Part shown: positions 13,590 to 25,690 of the stretch, piece by piece
Position numbering within the stretch: position 1 is the stretch's first letter
Layout: every line of letters begins with the position of its first letter
Origin: Parus major
Lineage: Eukaryota; Chordata; Aves; Passeriformes; Paridae
Direction: 5' to 3'
DNA: 64,000 bases
NCBI RefSeq assembly: GCF_001522545.3
Contig: NC_031781.1
Location: 7,817,487 to 7,881,486, forward strand
Made by a program: the position numbers and the translations under genes
Notes under the pieces: generated by a model
Told to the model about the DNA's origin: nothing
Database searches by the model: none
What the model saw: only the letters and a program-made list of their open reading frames with translations

Positions 13590-14609
13590 TGTCAGACTTG
13601 GCTTGTGAGAGCCATGTAGGTAGGTGGAAGGCTGGCTATCAAGTGGAATCAGGACACTCCAGCAGAACCAGTATTGCATCCCAGGGGTCAATAATGTATC
13701 CAGTCCTGTTCCATGGCTTCATCAATGATCTGGAGGATGGGGTAGGGTGCAGCCTTAGTGTGCTGTGGGAAAAACATGAAAAGGGCAGCTGAGACACCAG
13801 AGGGTTTTGCTGCTGTTCAGAGGGACCTTGACAAAGTGGAGAAATGTGCTGACATGATCCTCATGGAGCTCAGGGAAAGGAAATGTAAAGTCCTGAACCA
13901 GGAAAGGAACACCACCAAGCACCTGCATGTGCTGGAGTCCACTCAGCTGGAAAGCAGCTTTGCAGAAAAGGACCTCAGGGTCCTGGTGGTCACAATGGTG
14001 AACACCAGCAATGTGGCCCTGCAGGGACACACTAACAGCACCCTGGGCTCATTAGGAAGGGTACTGCCAAAAGGTTTAGGGAGGTGATCCCTCCCCTCTA
14101 TCATCATTGCTCAGGCCACACCTCAGATACCATGTCCAGTTCTGGGCATACTGGAGACAGCCCAGGGAAAGGCCATAAAGAAACTAAAGGATTAGCTGTA
14201 TTAAAGCATTGAAACATCTCTCATATGACAAAAGCCTGAGAGAGCTGAACTGTTTAGCCTAGAAAAGTGAATAGGGCATCTTATCACTGTGTATAAATGT
14301 CTGAAGGAAGGCTGTAAAGATGGAACCAGACTCTTCAGTGTTGCCCAGTGAGAGGACAAGACACAATGGGCACAAAGTGAAACACAGGGGGTTCTCTCTG
14401 AACATTGGAAGCACTCACGCTGACCCATGTGGCCCAAAGAGGTTGTAGAGTCCAACAACCAAAGAAGTGTTAATGCCTTGAGATATTCAAGAGACATCTG
14501 GATATGGTCCTGGACAGCTGGCTCTAGGTGGCCTTGCTCGAGCAGGGATGTTGGACCAGATGAGCTCCAGAGCTCCCTTCCACCCTGAACCTTTACATGA
14601 TTCTGTGAA
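13590..14609 (+). mobile_element. CR1 retrotransposon, 3' kilobase
   Basis: The longest CR1 piece in the window. It begins in the reverse transcriptase palm with a recognisable SQGSIMYPVLFHGFINDLED segment. It continues through the C-terminal part of ORF2 (blocks GGACCTTGACAAAGTGGAG, GCTGGAAAGCAGCTTTGCAG, GACCTCAGGGTCCTGGTGG, GTCCAGTTCTGGGC, CTGAGAGAGCTGAACTGTT). It ends in the 3' UTR (GATATTCAAGAGACATCTGG, TTGGACCAGATGAGCTCCAG) and one copy of the terminal octamer ATTCTGTG at 14600-14607. The catalytic ADD segment expected just after INDLED is missing, and frame breaks follow, so it is inactive. The open frames listed across it on either strand are by-products. Confidence 0.92.
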
Positions 14610-16723
14610 CCACATCCCACTCCATCATACACAGCTGCTTCAGCAAAACCTGAGGATAACCTGCAGAGTATCATTAAGCTAAATAATAATAAAAGGCTTC
14701 TTTATGAAATAACTGAGAGCCTGTGGAGGGTTTCTTTTATTACAGGATTTACTATGCTAATTTAATTACAACAAGGTGATTACAAAGTAATCCTATTTAG
14801 GCAGGAAGTTGACACTGCAACTTTGAATACCTTACTCAGCACAGGATTAGAGCTGCCTTTTGATGGTTACTTTCACCTCCAGAAAGAAGCACTTCAAGGC
14901 AAGTTATAAACATGTTTTAGGACACAAAATTGTACAAATACTATTCTAAAAAGAGACAATGTAGACACTCTGGAAGAAAGGAGTGTGGCTTAATGCAGGC
15001 CCAAATGTTATTAGCTTTCCTCATCTGGGAATGACCAACAACAATAGCTTGTACAGTACAGAATTCCTTCCCTAATGACTTCCACCTGCTGGAGGGCTGC
15101 CATTTGCCCTGCATCCCCCTGCAGCTGCTTTCCCATCTGCTGCTGGAAGCCATTGCCCTCCCTTTAGATAAGACCTGAGCCTGGAGATAGATGATACAGC
15201 TGCTCTAAGCAACCAAAATCTTTTCCCAATTCGCAGAAAACCAGACCTGCTGTGTCTAGAAGCACTGCTGGATTGCTACCACAGCACAGTCTAGGCCTGA
15301 TCATGTAAAAGGTTCAAGCTCAACAGCCATGTGCAGAAACTGAGAAGAGGAATTAGATACCTTGCAGAAGACAATTGTTTCTCCACCAGGACTGCAAAAT
15401 CCCAGCAGCCCTTCATCAAGAACACTGTAATTCAGTTCTTTTTAACATCTTTGGCCCATCAGCCAGCAGGAAGATTGTAACAAACTGAATACAAACCCTG
15501 ATAAGGGATTAGGAAGTCAAATCAGTGGAGAACCAGTGGAATTCATCACCATCCTCAGCAGGGCGACAGGTTTGCACAGCCCAGGATTTAACATACACAG
15601 TCTTTCCTACTCAAATGTTAAACTGAGGTCACGGAAATTGCTGGAGTTTTTATCCTTGTTCTGTTATGATTATTTTGTATTATACACATATGCTGGTTGG
15701 CCCATTAAACACAAGCTAGAAATTCCAGATTTCATCTGTATCTTCTTAGTGTGCAGAGCACAAGACATACAGCAAAAAGGGATGACCAGAATCTTAGAAA
15801 TATTTATTTCCTGTTTCTACAAGAAGGATGAGTTTAAGCCATTTTTTTTCCTAGAGCTTTACTAGCCAAACATTTGAAACATTCTATAAGATCCCTGTAT
15901 ACCTTAAATAATATACTTCTCTAAATAGAAACTATTTACACTGTACAACTAAATGCCACAGGTATTTGTTTCCTGAAAGAAGCAAACACATTACAAATAA
16001 AATCAAGATGCTTTAATAGCAATCAATCTAATCAGCATTGTGTGCTCCAAGCCTATGAAGTTTTTCAAAACACCAGGAAAATAGTTAATCAACATTCTAA
16101 ACTCTGGACTTACACATTCCCTTAAACGTGACAACCATCTCAAATGGGTATTCCATAACTCACATTTTTATGGTCTGATTTTGTAGATAAATAAACAATT
16201 AGTACACTGCTCTGTTTTAAAGAATAAAATTATTCATATTTTAAAGTACACATTGACTGCACTTAAAAAAAATAACCAGAGATTAATAATGTGCACCTTT
16301 TAGCAGATCCCTTAAAACTACATCAGTAGCTTCACCCTTCAGAACAGAAATACACAGAAGAAGCAACAACCAGAGCAACCAAAAGAGCAGCTCAGTCACC
16401 AAACAGATGAGGAAACAGGTCATGATATCACAACAATCAAGTCATGAAGGTCCACTTCCCCCCATTGAAGCCTATGAGAATTAGGCACAAACATTTCCTT
16501 AAAAGGCAATCATTAGCACTTCTAAAAAAGTTCTAGAATGAGAGCTGGTGTACTACCAAAATTAGATATACATCAAATACATTGGCATTTAAATTGCTTT
16601 AAATTATTTATTATTCTTTAACAACTTTCCTGCCACACAGACTTGAATCAAACACATCCAAACCTTGATACTGGCCATGAACTCAGTATTTCTATTGCAT
16701 TTCATGATTAGGAGATACAATAC

Positions 16724-16891
16724 CTCTGTCTGAAGTATGGCAGCTCTCTGTTCTTTGGCAGTAAGGGACTCTTTAAGCACTTCAATGTGTTGCTTGCAAT
16801 CTGAATTCTGATTGCTGAGGGTTTCAAGCTTAGTTTGTAAGGCAAGAAGTTCTGATTCTTTCTTTGAGAGTTCTTGTTTCAGTTGATCAAT
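16724..16891 (-). CDS. ERC2: ERC2 coding exon, 56 codons (last in window)
   Basis: This 168-nt exon encodes IDQLKQELSKKESELLALQT, then KLETLSNQNSDCKQHIEVLK, then ESLTAKEQRAAILQTE. The acceptor is CCCCGCTGCAG behind a C/T run and the donor is GAG|GTATTG, both phase 0. LETLSNQNSDCKQ is the ERC2 form, where ERC1 has LETLTNQFSDSKQ. The predicted structure is continuous coiled coil. The next family segment (beginning VDALRLRLEEKES) was looked for in the 16.7 kb below and not found, so the following intron extends past the window start. Confidence 0.97.
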
Positions 16892-17042
16892 CTGCAGCGG
16901 GGGGAAAAAGTTAGGTCATTAATTTTGTCTCCAACTCATGGCTCCGCTGGAAATCTGAAAGGTGTGAATGACCATGATATAATAAATCAGACACCTGTGA
17001 ATTCTGGAAGAGAATTAAGGTTCAGACTTTTTACACTCACAC

Positions 17043-17123
17043 CTTGAATTTTGTTTCTTGCAATTTAATGCGCTCTGTCTCAAGAATGAATGCCCTGTTG
17101 TTGCTGAAGTTAAAAGCAAACTC
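17043..17123 (-). other. candidate alternative cassette exon of ERC2, 27 codons, in frame
   Basis: On the gene strand this 81-nt stretch follows TCTTTAG and ends AAG|GTGTGAG, a good donor. It is open in phase 0, the same phase as both neighbouring exons, so inclusion would keep the ERC2 frame and insert 27 residues. These begin EFAFNFSNNR and end ETERIKLQETKFK; the second half is charged and helix-like. The main acceptor has a weak pyrimidine tract. Two more AG sites inside it (after AACTTCAG and after CAACAACAG) would give exons of 61 or 52 nt that run into TGA, so a poison exon is also possible. The intron to the next constitutive exon would be only 151 bp. Stops flank the frame immediately, and 27 open codons can occur by chance. 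No transcript evidence is available here. Confidence 0.35.
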
Positions 17124-19289
17124 CTAAAGATTATACCTGATGATTTGGCCTATAAATTCACCACGGACCTCACTTAAGTTCAAAGGCATGTATCCCATGT
17201 GAGGCAAGTCTGGCAGGACAGCAAAAATGCATAGGGAAAAAAGTGTTCATAAAAGTATCAATTCAATCCTTCCAATAGCATGATTCCCATGACTTATCAC
17301 TGGCCAGAGAGAATCAGGAATTTTTTAGGAGTCTGAAAAAGAAAAACCAGGCATCTCAGAAAGGAGAGGAAAACAAAATAGTGGACTTTTAACCTTACTC
17401 CTCTTGCAAATTTTTTGCTGCCTACCATCCCCACCTCCTATTTTTCTCCCTGGCAGTTCACATGGAATTCTCAGGTAGTAGAAAAACCAAGCCAAGAAGA
17501 CTAACTTAAGAGAAGTCTGGGGAAAACATTATAAAAAAGTTCCACACAATGAAAGGGCTGAGAGATTATAAAAGCTTATCCCAGAGGAAACAGCAGAAAC
17601 ACAATACTAAGACAGAGCTTCTGAATTTAAGTGAATTTAAGGTTCATCAGTAAATGTCATGGAATTGTGATTACTCTCCTCATTCCACAATGATAAATGG
17701 GAAGAATAGCCACAGAACACAAAATTGTAGTGGATTTGAAATATATGAATCAGAGCAAAGCACTGGACTATATACAGAACGATTTGTATAGGTGAAAGGA
17801 TGGTGAATTAGGTGGCATATAACTACTCCTAAATTCTTGTGGTATAACACTGGCCACCGGATGAATCCAGATACATCACCTCATGAGAACTATCTGAAAT
17901 AAAATGCCTCACTGCATCTGCATAACTCAGAGAAATCACTTCCTTTATATGAACAGCTCTTTTCTATGTCCCAACAGACATTTGGGATACAAGAAACCGA
18001 GAAGTGGTAGATGGGAGATGATTCAAAAATCCCCAGGAAAAAAAAAACAGCCATGAGTTGATGCTACTCAACCACATTCCAAAGATTCACATACTAAAAC
18101 ATTTCACAAATTCTGTGTTGTATGGGACGGGAAATACTCACTGCTAATAAAAATGCTTCTATTTTGTTTTACATTGCAAGTGCTTATTCATTGCACATTA
18201 CAAACTAAATTTAAAAACAATGATTCTTCCAACTACAGTCTATATGCATGTCTTAATAGATTTATTCCTTATTTCTTTGTATAAATCCCAGTACGTTTCC
18301 ATTGTTGTTTAAGGTGCTCAGATCGTCACCTATGAGCTACTGCATGAATTGAAGAATCTACCCTGGCACTAAAAAAAAAATCACCTTTATCAAAATAAGA
18401 AAAGAAGCGTACAGAAAACAGGCATGAGGAAAGAATACAACTAAAAGATGCTAAAGAAACCTTCTCTGGAATGCAAAACCACCCTCCTCCATCCCTTGCC
18501 AGAGCAGGTAAGCAAGTATGGCAACCAAGAGAAAACGGATAGGAAATGAAGCAATGGGAAAATCTGTCTATGAGACACACAGACAAAACTAGGCAGGGTC
18601 TGCAGCCAATCTGAGTTACATCATAGGCTTTATATGAGACACACACAAACATCACAGATGCTTCATCTCTTCTAGAAACTCTTCCCCCTTCTCTCTATGA
18701 CACAACCCACACCTGAGAAATAATAAAAAAAAATTAAAAGGCATTGCTTTCGTTGCAGGTGTGCTCTTTGTGTTTAAGAGACAGAATCTGTTTAGTGTAA
18801 AGTTCTGGTGACAAGATCTACAAATTGTCAGAAGTTTAAAAATGTGTCACAGCTCACAAATAAAAACAAAAAAAAATAAGAGTTAAAACACAAACCAAAC
18901 ACAAAATGATCGTTGAATAGTATTTATTTGCTAATGTATTTTTAAAATAAAGTATCATGGTGAAAAAGTACTAAAATTCCCACTTTAAAATTTTAAAAAC
19001 TGTGACAAAAATAGAGAGGTATAATAAAAAATTATAAAACTTAAATATGGAGAAATTTTAGGCACAGGTATCCTCATTTTTTTAAAGTTCTGCAGTATCT
19101 CAGTGTGTGAAAAAACTAATTAAACATGACATGAAATAGATTGCTGCCTCTAGCAGATATGCAAACATTTTTGCTGTATCTCAAGTGATGTGGAAGACCA
19201 ACTGTCATGATTCAGTGAAACCCCATTATCTCATGTAATACAACAAAAACATTTTGACTTCATAAGGACTAAAATGAAGTTAACCTTCA

Positions 19290-19322
19290 AGTGCTATAGC
19301 ATCCTATAAGTGCTGTAGCATC
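19290..19322. repeat. imperfect short direct repeat, 14 bp, two copies
   Basis: AGTGCTATAGCATC and AGTGCTGTAGCATC, differing at one base, 19 bp apart. Confidence 0.75.
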
Positions 19323-19903
19323 AAAAAACTCCAGGTTCGTCCTCTGACCTTCCCACTATCTGACATATTTCATGTGTGCAATTTGCCTATCACAGCTTTT
19401 TCAACATTGCCCAATATGATCTTGCTTCACCTCCTTTCCTGAAACCCTAATTCATTTTTCTTCCTTTTCAATTTACTGTCACCTCCCATAATTTCAGTTC
19501 TTTAGAACCCATTAATTTTCCATTTCCAGAAAACCATTATGGGTGTTGTTCTGTTATTTTTACACACCAAATTCTTGTATGACATTATGCAGAGTAACCA
19601 GAAAACAAAGGGGAAAAAAAAATCAGAGCTTTTCCTCCCAATATTTCATATTAAAATTAATGGACTAAATCTTTAAGTAAATAATTCTGTTAAATGAATC
19701 TATGCTGATTAATGCATCAAAGGATTTGGTCTGATGCAACAATGACAACTGCTTTTTAAAGTGAAGGATTTAAGAGAAGGAAAAGAAGTAGCAGTGCCAA
19801 TGATGTGCCTCCATACAGTAGAACCTACAAGTCTATCAGATTCTGCAGATTATGTTGGTAAAGGTCTGGTTTTAAACTGGTTGTTAAATTTCCAAGCCTA
19901 CCC

Positions 19904-19928
19904 AAAAAAAAAAAAAAAAAAAAAAAAA
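19904..19928. repeat. homopolymer of 25 A (plus strand)
   Basis: An unbroken A run preceded by CCTACCC and followed by GCTGCAG. There is no AATAAA just upstream and no recognisable gene-derived sequence before it. It is a simple repeat or the tail of an unidentified retrocopy. Confidence 0.9.
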
Positions 19929-21804
19929 GCTGCAGTTCTTTCCCTGTTTCCTGTTTTGGTTTGTAGTGTTTTGGGTTGGTTTTTTTCCTACAGGATCTCC
20001 TAGAACTTGCATGTCTGCTTCATTCAGTATGGAAAGTTCTTACATGCAGACATTAATCACAGAGCACCTTATTACTGCTTTATCAAAACTCATCTTACTA
20101 GTAATTTGGTGAAATTGTACTAATCCACCACTAGATTTTCATACCCATTCCAGTGGATAGCATGAGAGTTCTAATACTTAAAGGATTACTTAATGCCAAG
20201 GGCAAAGTCACACCTGAAACAAAATGCATCTGTGTACATTTAACTACGTGGTTCAGAGCCAAAGGATGAAGTCTTCCAAAGCAGAAATTATTATTAAAAG
20301 TATGTATCATCCTATATGTTTTATTCATATTCTCAACTAAGATATTTGAAGGTGCAGATCTCTTGCTCATATAATCTTTAAGACCTGCTTTGACAATTTC
20401 TGTATTATGTGAGTAATTACAAGTTTTCTCCCTTCAAAAACTGAGCAAGGAGAGGCCTTATCAAGTGGGCAAGAAAAAGAAATCTGAGCAAGTTTTCTTC
20501 CTCATTTTTACAACTTTTATTTAACTGCAAGTCACAATAAAGCCTATATATTTGGAAGGAGTGAATATCACTAAGAGATAGTTAAGAACATAAACACTTT
20601 CAAACATTCTCTGCCACTCATGTAAATAAATTGTATTTTCATTATTTGCCTTCATTTAACACCTTCGCATTTATTTAAATCACAAACAGATTGAAAACAA
20701 GTTATACTTTAAGAATAAATTAAAAGTATTAAGAGCTTCAAGCACCTCAGAAGAGTTTTGTACTGTTCTTTGCCATCAATCCTGCTTATCAGAATTTATC
20801 AATGATCTCAGGTTCCACAGATCAGTTCCAGCATGATCTGTTTGTTGACAGATCCATAAATACTTTTCCACCTTGAAAGGTTCTTAAATGAGAGGAAAAA
20901 ATGTCATCTCCTGCTGTAAATCTTAATTTCAAGTGGAAGAAAAAGACCAGAGAAATAAAACAGCCAAAGCTTCATCAGAATGTGGCTTTTATCAAAGATC
21001 AGAAGGCTGTGACAAAACAAGGCATATTTAATACTCTCCTCATTCATCTACTTTCCGTGCTACAGAAATATACTGAAGCTTTTCCTCACAACAACGTCAG
21101 GAGATTGTTAAAGTTCTAGGCTTTGTACCTTATTTTTACCTCAACAGGTTTGTTGACATGCATTGGGAGTTCTGCTGTAAGTCACTAAAACTGAATTGCT
21201 TTTAAATTAATGATATTTAGGTTAGCAAAACAATTTTTCTGATGATAATGCTACTTCAGAGCCTTAGTTATTTTTCAGTAGCTTAAGAGCTACCTTTTTT
21301 CCAAAAGAAAAAAATATGTTCTTTCATTATTATTTTTTCTTAATAAATCTGGATTAATTCCATATGGGCACTAACACTTTCATTTCTTCTGTAGCAAAAA
21401 CCCTCAAACAATGAACAAGCAATAATGTTTTGTGTTTGAAATCAGGAAATGTGTCACATCACTACATATTTACTACCTGCCCGTGGTCAACTCCTAATAG
21501 TCTATGTACAGTAATTTGAAATGAAAGGAACAAAGTCATTAAATTGCTAGAGGTGAAAATATGAGCAGAGTACAATTTGGTATCAGCTGTGAAACAAAAG
21601 TCCTTACTGCAAAACTACATCAAAAGCTAAAATCAAATAATTTTCATTTATTCAAAATGCTTCACTCCTTCATGTCCACTGATTATTATATAGTAGAGAT
21701 TTACCAAAAGGAGACATGCAGCTTTTTGCATAGGAAATGGTCATGTCAAAACTTTCCTTTCCATTATTTAAACAGTCTTAATCTCTTTTATAAATAGATC
21801 TTAC

Positions 21805-21960
21805 CTTATTTTTCATGAACTTTGAGTGACTCTTGTAAACTTCTATTTGTTTGATTTCTTCTTCTCGGTCCTCTGTATTCAGAACTCCATTTGTCTTTAA
21901 CATCTGTATTTCATCTTCAAGATCTCTTATATTGCGCTCAAGTGAAGCTATTTTTGTATC
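21805..21960 (-). CDS. ERC2: ERC2 coding exon, 52 codons
   Basis: This 156-nt exon encodes DTKIASLERNIRDLEDEIQM and runs on through NGVLNTEDREEEIKQIEVYK to end at HSKFMKNK. The acceptor is GTAACTTAG, preceded by a T-rich run, and the donor is AAG|GTAAGA, a near-consensus site. Both ends are phase 0. The sequence matches ERC2 (ERC1 has DSKISSMERG and GALSTEEREEEMKQ in the equivalent places, from memory). It is wholly charged and helical, consistent with the long coiled coil. The last residues KFMKNK mark the junction at which ERC1 has an alternative exon. In this window ERC2 goes directly to IDQLKQEL unless the candidate exon at 17043-17123 is used. Confidence 0.96.
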
Positions 21961-24900
21961 CTAAGTTACAAAAAAGAGAGTATTGAAAATTATATGAGAC
22001 AATATTAAAGAGTAACAGAAGCATGTCTGTCCTTGAGTGAATACCAAATAATGAGATAGCAAAAATAGATGGTACAAATAGAGAATGTGCATAAAACAGG
22101 AATAATTCTATAGGTTTTAGCTTAAAGAAATGCAGAATTCAGACCAGACCTCCTTCACCATTGTTGCACAGACTGTAGAAAACACATACTGGTCAAAATT
22201 CCATTGAATTCCTACACAGGGATGAAGGGAAAATAGCAGATGCCCTATTTTTCCACATATGTATGATAACAAAGCTTGTTATCATTAGAAACCATCTAGG
22301 CCTGGCTATTCTTCCAAGCCCTTAAACACCAAGTTTAGCCTAGAGACAGCAGTCCCTGTCTCTGCAGGGCAAAGGCCACTTCGTTGTGTGGCTCAGCCTG
22401 AGGCTCAGGTCCCTGCTCCTCTGGAGTTCTGCCTGCTCTCAAGAGGAGAAACATTGTGTCCTCACATATTTTTCCTTGACTAATCTAGCCACATCACTAA
22501 GAGGGGATTTAGCACTTTTTATTGTGAGTCCCAAGATAAACAAAACCACAACCACTAAAAATTTCTGCATCCCAGCCAATGACTGCCACGTGTGCCAGCA
22601 CAGTGAAGTTTTTTTTGTTATTTCCAGTCATTTAGAAATTGGCTAAGTCCCTTTTGTGAGACTTAGAAAGATTACAAAAGTGATTACACAAACTTGTCAC
22701 AATTTTCTGTTTGAAAGAACACTGCAGAATTACTCATTAGGAAATCTCTTCAACAACTTAAAGGATCAACCTCCCATAAAATATCAAAGACTGGATGAAG
22801 TTCTTGTTCCATTGTGATCAATATTAAATAAAAGAAAGAGATAAAAAAATAAAATTAAAAAAAAAAATCCGCCACAAAACAAACCAAGCTGATTCACTAA
22901 GACCAGGTTATTCAGTTAGAAGGCTAATTTGGGAAAAAAAACCACAAATTGAATTGGTCTTTTCACAAGGACAAGCTAAATTTGAATAACTGCAACTTTG
23001 TTCTTCTTGCTTTCTTTTAGATTGCCTAAAAAGAAGCAAAAACTCCAACTCCTGTAATAACTTCTTTCATAATAAAGCTAGGCAAGTGTAGCAATTTAAG
23101 ACATGGGAGAGCCTGGATGAAGTTCCAAAAAGCATCTGAATTTTTGGTACTGAAGTACTGAAATAGAATCTCAGATTATTTTTGAAGACCACTGTTATAA
23201 ATCCATATAGAACGAAAGCTAAGGACTAAGCAACGTCATTTACACGGCCTACTGTCACTCCTCTAACATTTTTGCGTTTATAGTGAACAATAAATCTCAA
23301 ACTAAGAGAAGGGGTTTTTTTATTATTTTCTCATTCCAGCAAAAATTAATTTTAAAATTAATTTCAATTCTAAAACCAGGAAGTAAAATATTGAGATGGA
23401 ATGAAAAACTGGAAAAATTCTCATTGAATCTTATCATTTAAAGAAATTGCACAAAAGGCAAAACACTGCAAGAAAAGATACAGAAGTATTGAAAAGCTCT
23501 CAAGACTTAAAAACAACACAAAAAATAATTGTAGATGTCACAGATACTATAATCAATTCAGCTTGGTCCATTAGACTTCATTTCAGAAATATTTTCCTTC
23601 TATTTTTAAAGATAAAAGCAAAACCTAAGCTTTGCTACACTTTGGAATGATTTTGCAATGAAATATATTAATACTTACATGCCCTGTTATGACATGACAT
23701 CTGGCAATAGTCTTCATCAAACCTCCCCACCTAAGTCTGTAAGAGTCTGCCTTTTTGTACTGCCTTTGTGTTTTACGTGTTTGCAAATATAATATGGCAG
23801 AAACAACTTTTAGCACAGCCTGCTACACTCTTTAGAAGTTTTATACATCACAGAATAACATTCAAACTCTATGAGAAATATCTAAAGTAATGTGTGGAAG
23901 CATTTTCTGTATTTCTGCTTCATCAAAAAATTGAAATCTCAGAGGAAAAGTTTATTTTTAATATCAATCTCCACATACTGTGATTAGAGATGGGTATTCT
24001 CCTATCTCATGAAAAATTGTCACTAAGTTTTACATTAACTTTTTATTGAAACAGAAGCCAGAAATTTCACAGATTTTGTGAAGGTCAAAGGTACTGTTCC
24101 CTATTGCAGGCTGGCTTGCCCAGGAAAAACCTTACAGGTTTCCTGCCTGAGCAACAGCTGGAAAGTGAGGAACTTTGTAGGTCAAAAATAACACAGAGAG
24201 CCCAGAGTTCCCAGTGGGTGCTGCCACACAGGAGCTGGGCTGACTTACAGGGTACATAGAAAGCTAGGTAGCTTTGCATTTGCCAAAAGTTTTGACACAT
24301 TCCCATAAAAATCTTCTGATTCAGCTGAATCAGCATTTTCCCACATAAAATTTCAATTGGAAAACTTTCAACCAGTCTTGTTGGGGCACAGGCTCTGGCA
24401 AGCTTTCAGAAACTGAAATGGGAACAGATGCAGATTTCCTTCAAACCTCTAAGATTTATCCCCATTAGCAACACTCTGAAAAACTACATGGGTCTGTGTT
24501 GAATCACAACGAAGATTCCTTTGCAATAATATTAAGGAAGCAGCTTAGTATTAAATGGTACTAATAATCATCTTCTGAGCTCTGAAACAATACAGCATTT
24601 GTTCTGATTTTTTCAGTCAGACCCTCTAAATCTGTTAAAAGACATAAGATCATGTAGCAGGATTTGTGATAGAGATCAGGGCACTCACCCTAATCTATCC
24701 CCTCCTTCCAGCAGTAACCAATACTTCTTCCTTATCTCCTTTATTAGAATAGTGCTGCAGATATTCTGTGAGAGGTTAGGGCTATTTAGGTTTCTGCTGG
24801 CTGGACCTAGCAGAAACCCTCCTCTTTTGGAATGTGGAAAAATTAGTAAAACAATATTTAACAATGGAAAAAAATTAACAAGTGAGCTTCCCCAATGATG

Positions 24901-24991
24901 TTTCACAAATCATATCAGTCCTTACAAGAGTCCAATAGTACATTTCCTGAAAACTGAGGGGCAGGAAAAGGGCAAATCATTTGTAAATAAC

Positions 24992-25060
24992 CACAGAATC
25001 ACAGAATATTCTGAGCTGGAAGGGACCCACAAGGATCATCAAGTCCAACCCTATATAATA
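24992..25060 (-). mobile_element. CR1 3' tail fragment
   Basis: The plus strand starts CACAGAATCACAGAAT, the complement of two copies of the CR1 terminal octamer ATTCTGTG. It continues GAGCTGGAAGGGACCCACAA and GGATCATCAAGTCCAACC, the hallmark 3' end of CR1 copies that are 5'-truncated on insertion. The similarity fades after the CCAACC block. Confidence 0.92.
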
Positions 25061-25690
25061 CAGCATTCCAGCCTGTCTTACTCTGAAAGGAAAAGTAAGG
25101 AAATGCTACTGTTCATCATTTGAGATACATAATAAATTTAAATTATGTCTGCAAAATTTTGCTCATAGGGCATTCAACAAGCAATCAGAAGGAAATATTT
25201 GAAACTTCACATTTAATAAAGCTTGAATTTAAACACACTTATGTACACAGGCTGTCAACAGACCATACACAACTACCCTTATTGTATGAACTTTTACTTT
25301 GTCACTTTAATGCAGAGAACATTCAGGTTTATCCTTGAAGATAAGGGAGGTTAAAGTTCATGCAATCTTAAGAATAGAGTATGTTGCACTGCAAACTCAC
25401 ATACACACTCCTCTAGAACCAAACCCATACCTGAAATATCACAGCTGGATCAACACATAAAGATGGCTCTTTCTGCAAGTAAGGTAAACCACAAATATTT
25501 TCATTTACTTTACATCTTACATTTATAAAGACTTTATAGTTGCTAGACTCCACATATTTTTCAATATCTTATTCTTAAGATAAAATCTAGCCCATACCTG
25601 TAGGCAATTCCTGATTTTCTCTCCCAAGTAACTGTTTTAGTGACGATAGAATTAGGCCATAGCAACATGTAATGGCTGTGCTGGAAGCAG

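Larger units (their letters stand above)
1..16723 (-). other. ERC2 intron, partial, downstream of the 56-codon exon
   Basis: This stretch follows the GAG|GTATTG donor and runs off the window. It contains CR1 fragments at 4001-4330, 4788-5435, 11165-11300 and 13590-14609. It also has TA-rich simple repeats below 1.4 kb, a pyrimidine tract at 6123-6150 and a hairpin at 12236-12259. A 156-codon open frame at 8436-8906 (+) has no recognised family. The next ERC2 exon was searched for by eye and not seen. Other stretches show nothing beyond AT-rich intronic sequence. Confidence 0.9.
16892..21804 (-). other. ERC2 intron, about 4.9 kb
   Basis: A complete intron between KFMKNK and IDQLKQ. It contains the candidate cassette exon near its 3' end, a 25-A homopolymer at 19904-19928 and a short imperfect duplication at 19290-19322. 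No CR1 or LTR copy was recognised and the remainder is AT-rich and featureless to me. Confidence 0.92.

Noticed and set aside
14201..14674. 157-codon minus-strand open frame
   Set aside because: It lies antisense to the plus-strand CR1 3' region and is explained by that repeat.
1..16700. Next ERC2 exon (VDALRLRLEEKES segment)
   Set aside because: Looked for on the minus strand with its expected splice sites and not found; it is presumed to lie beyond the window start.
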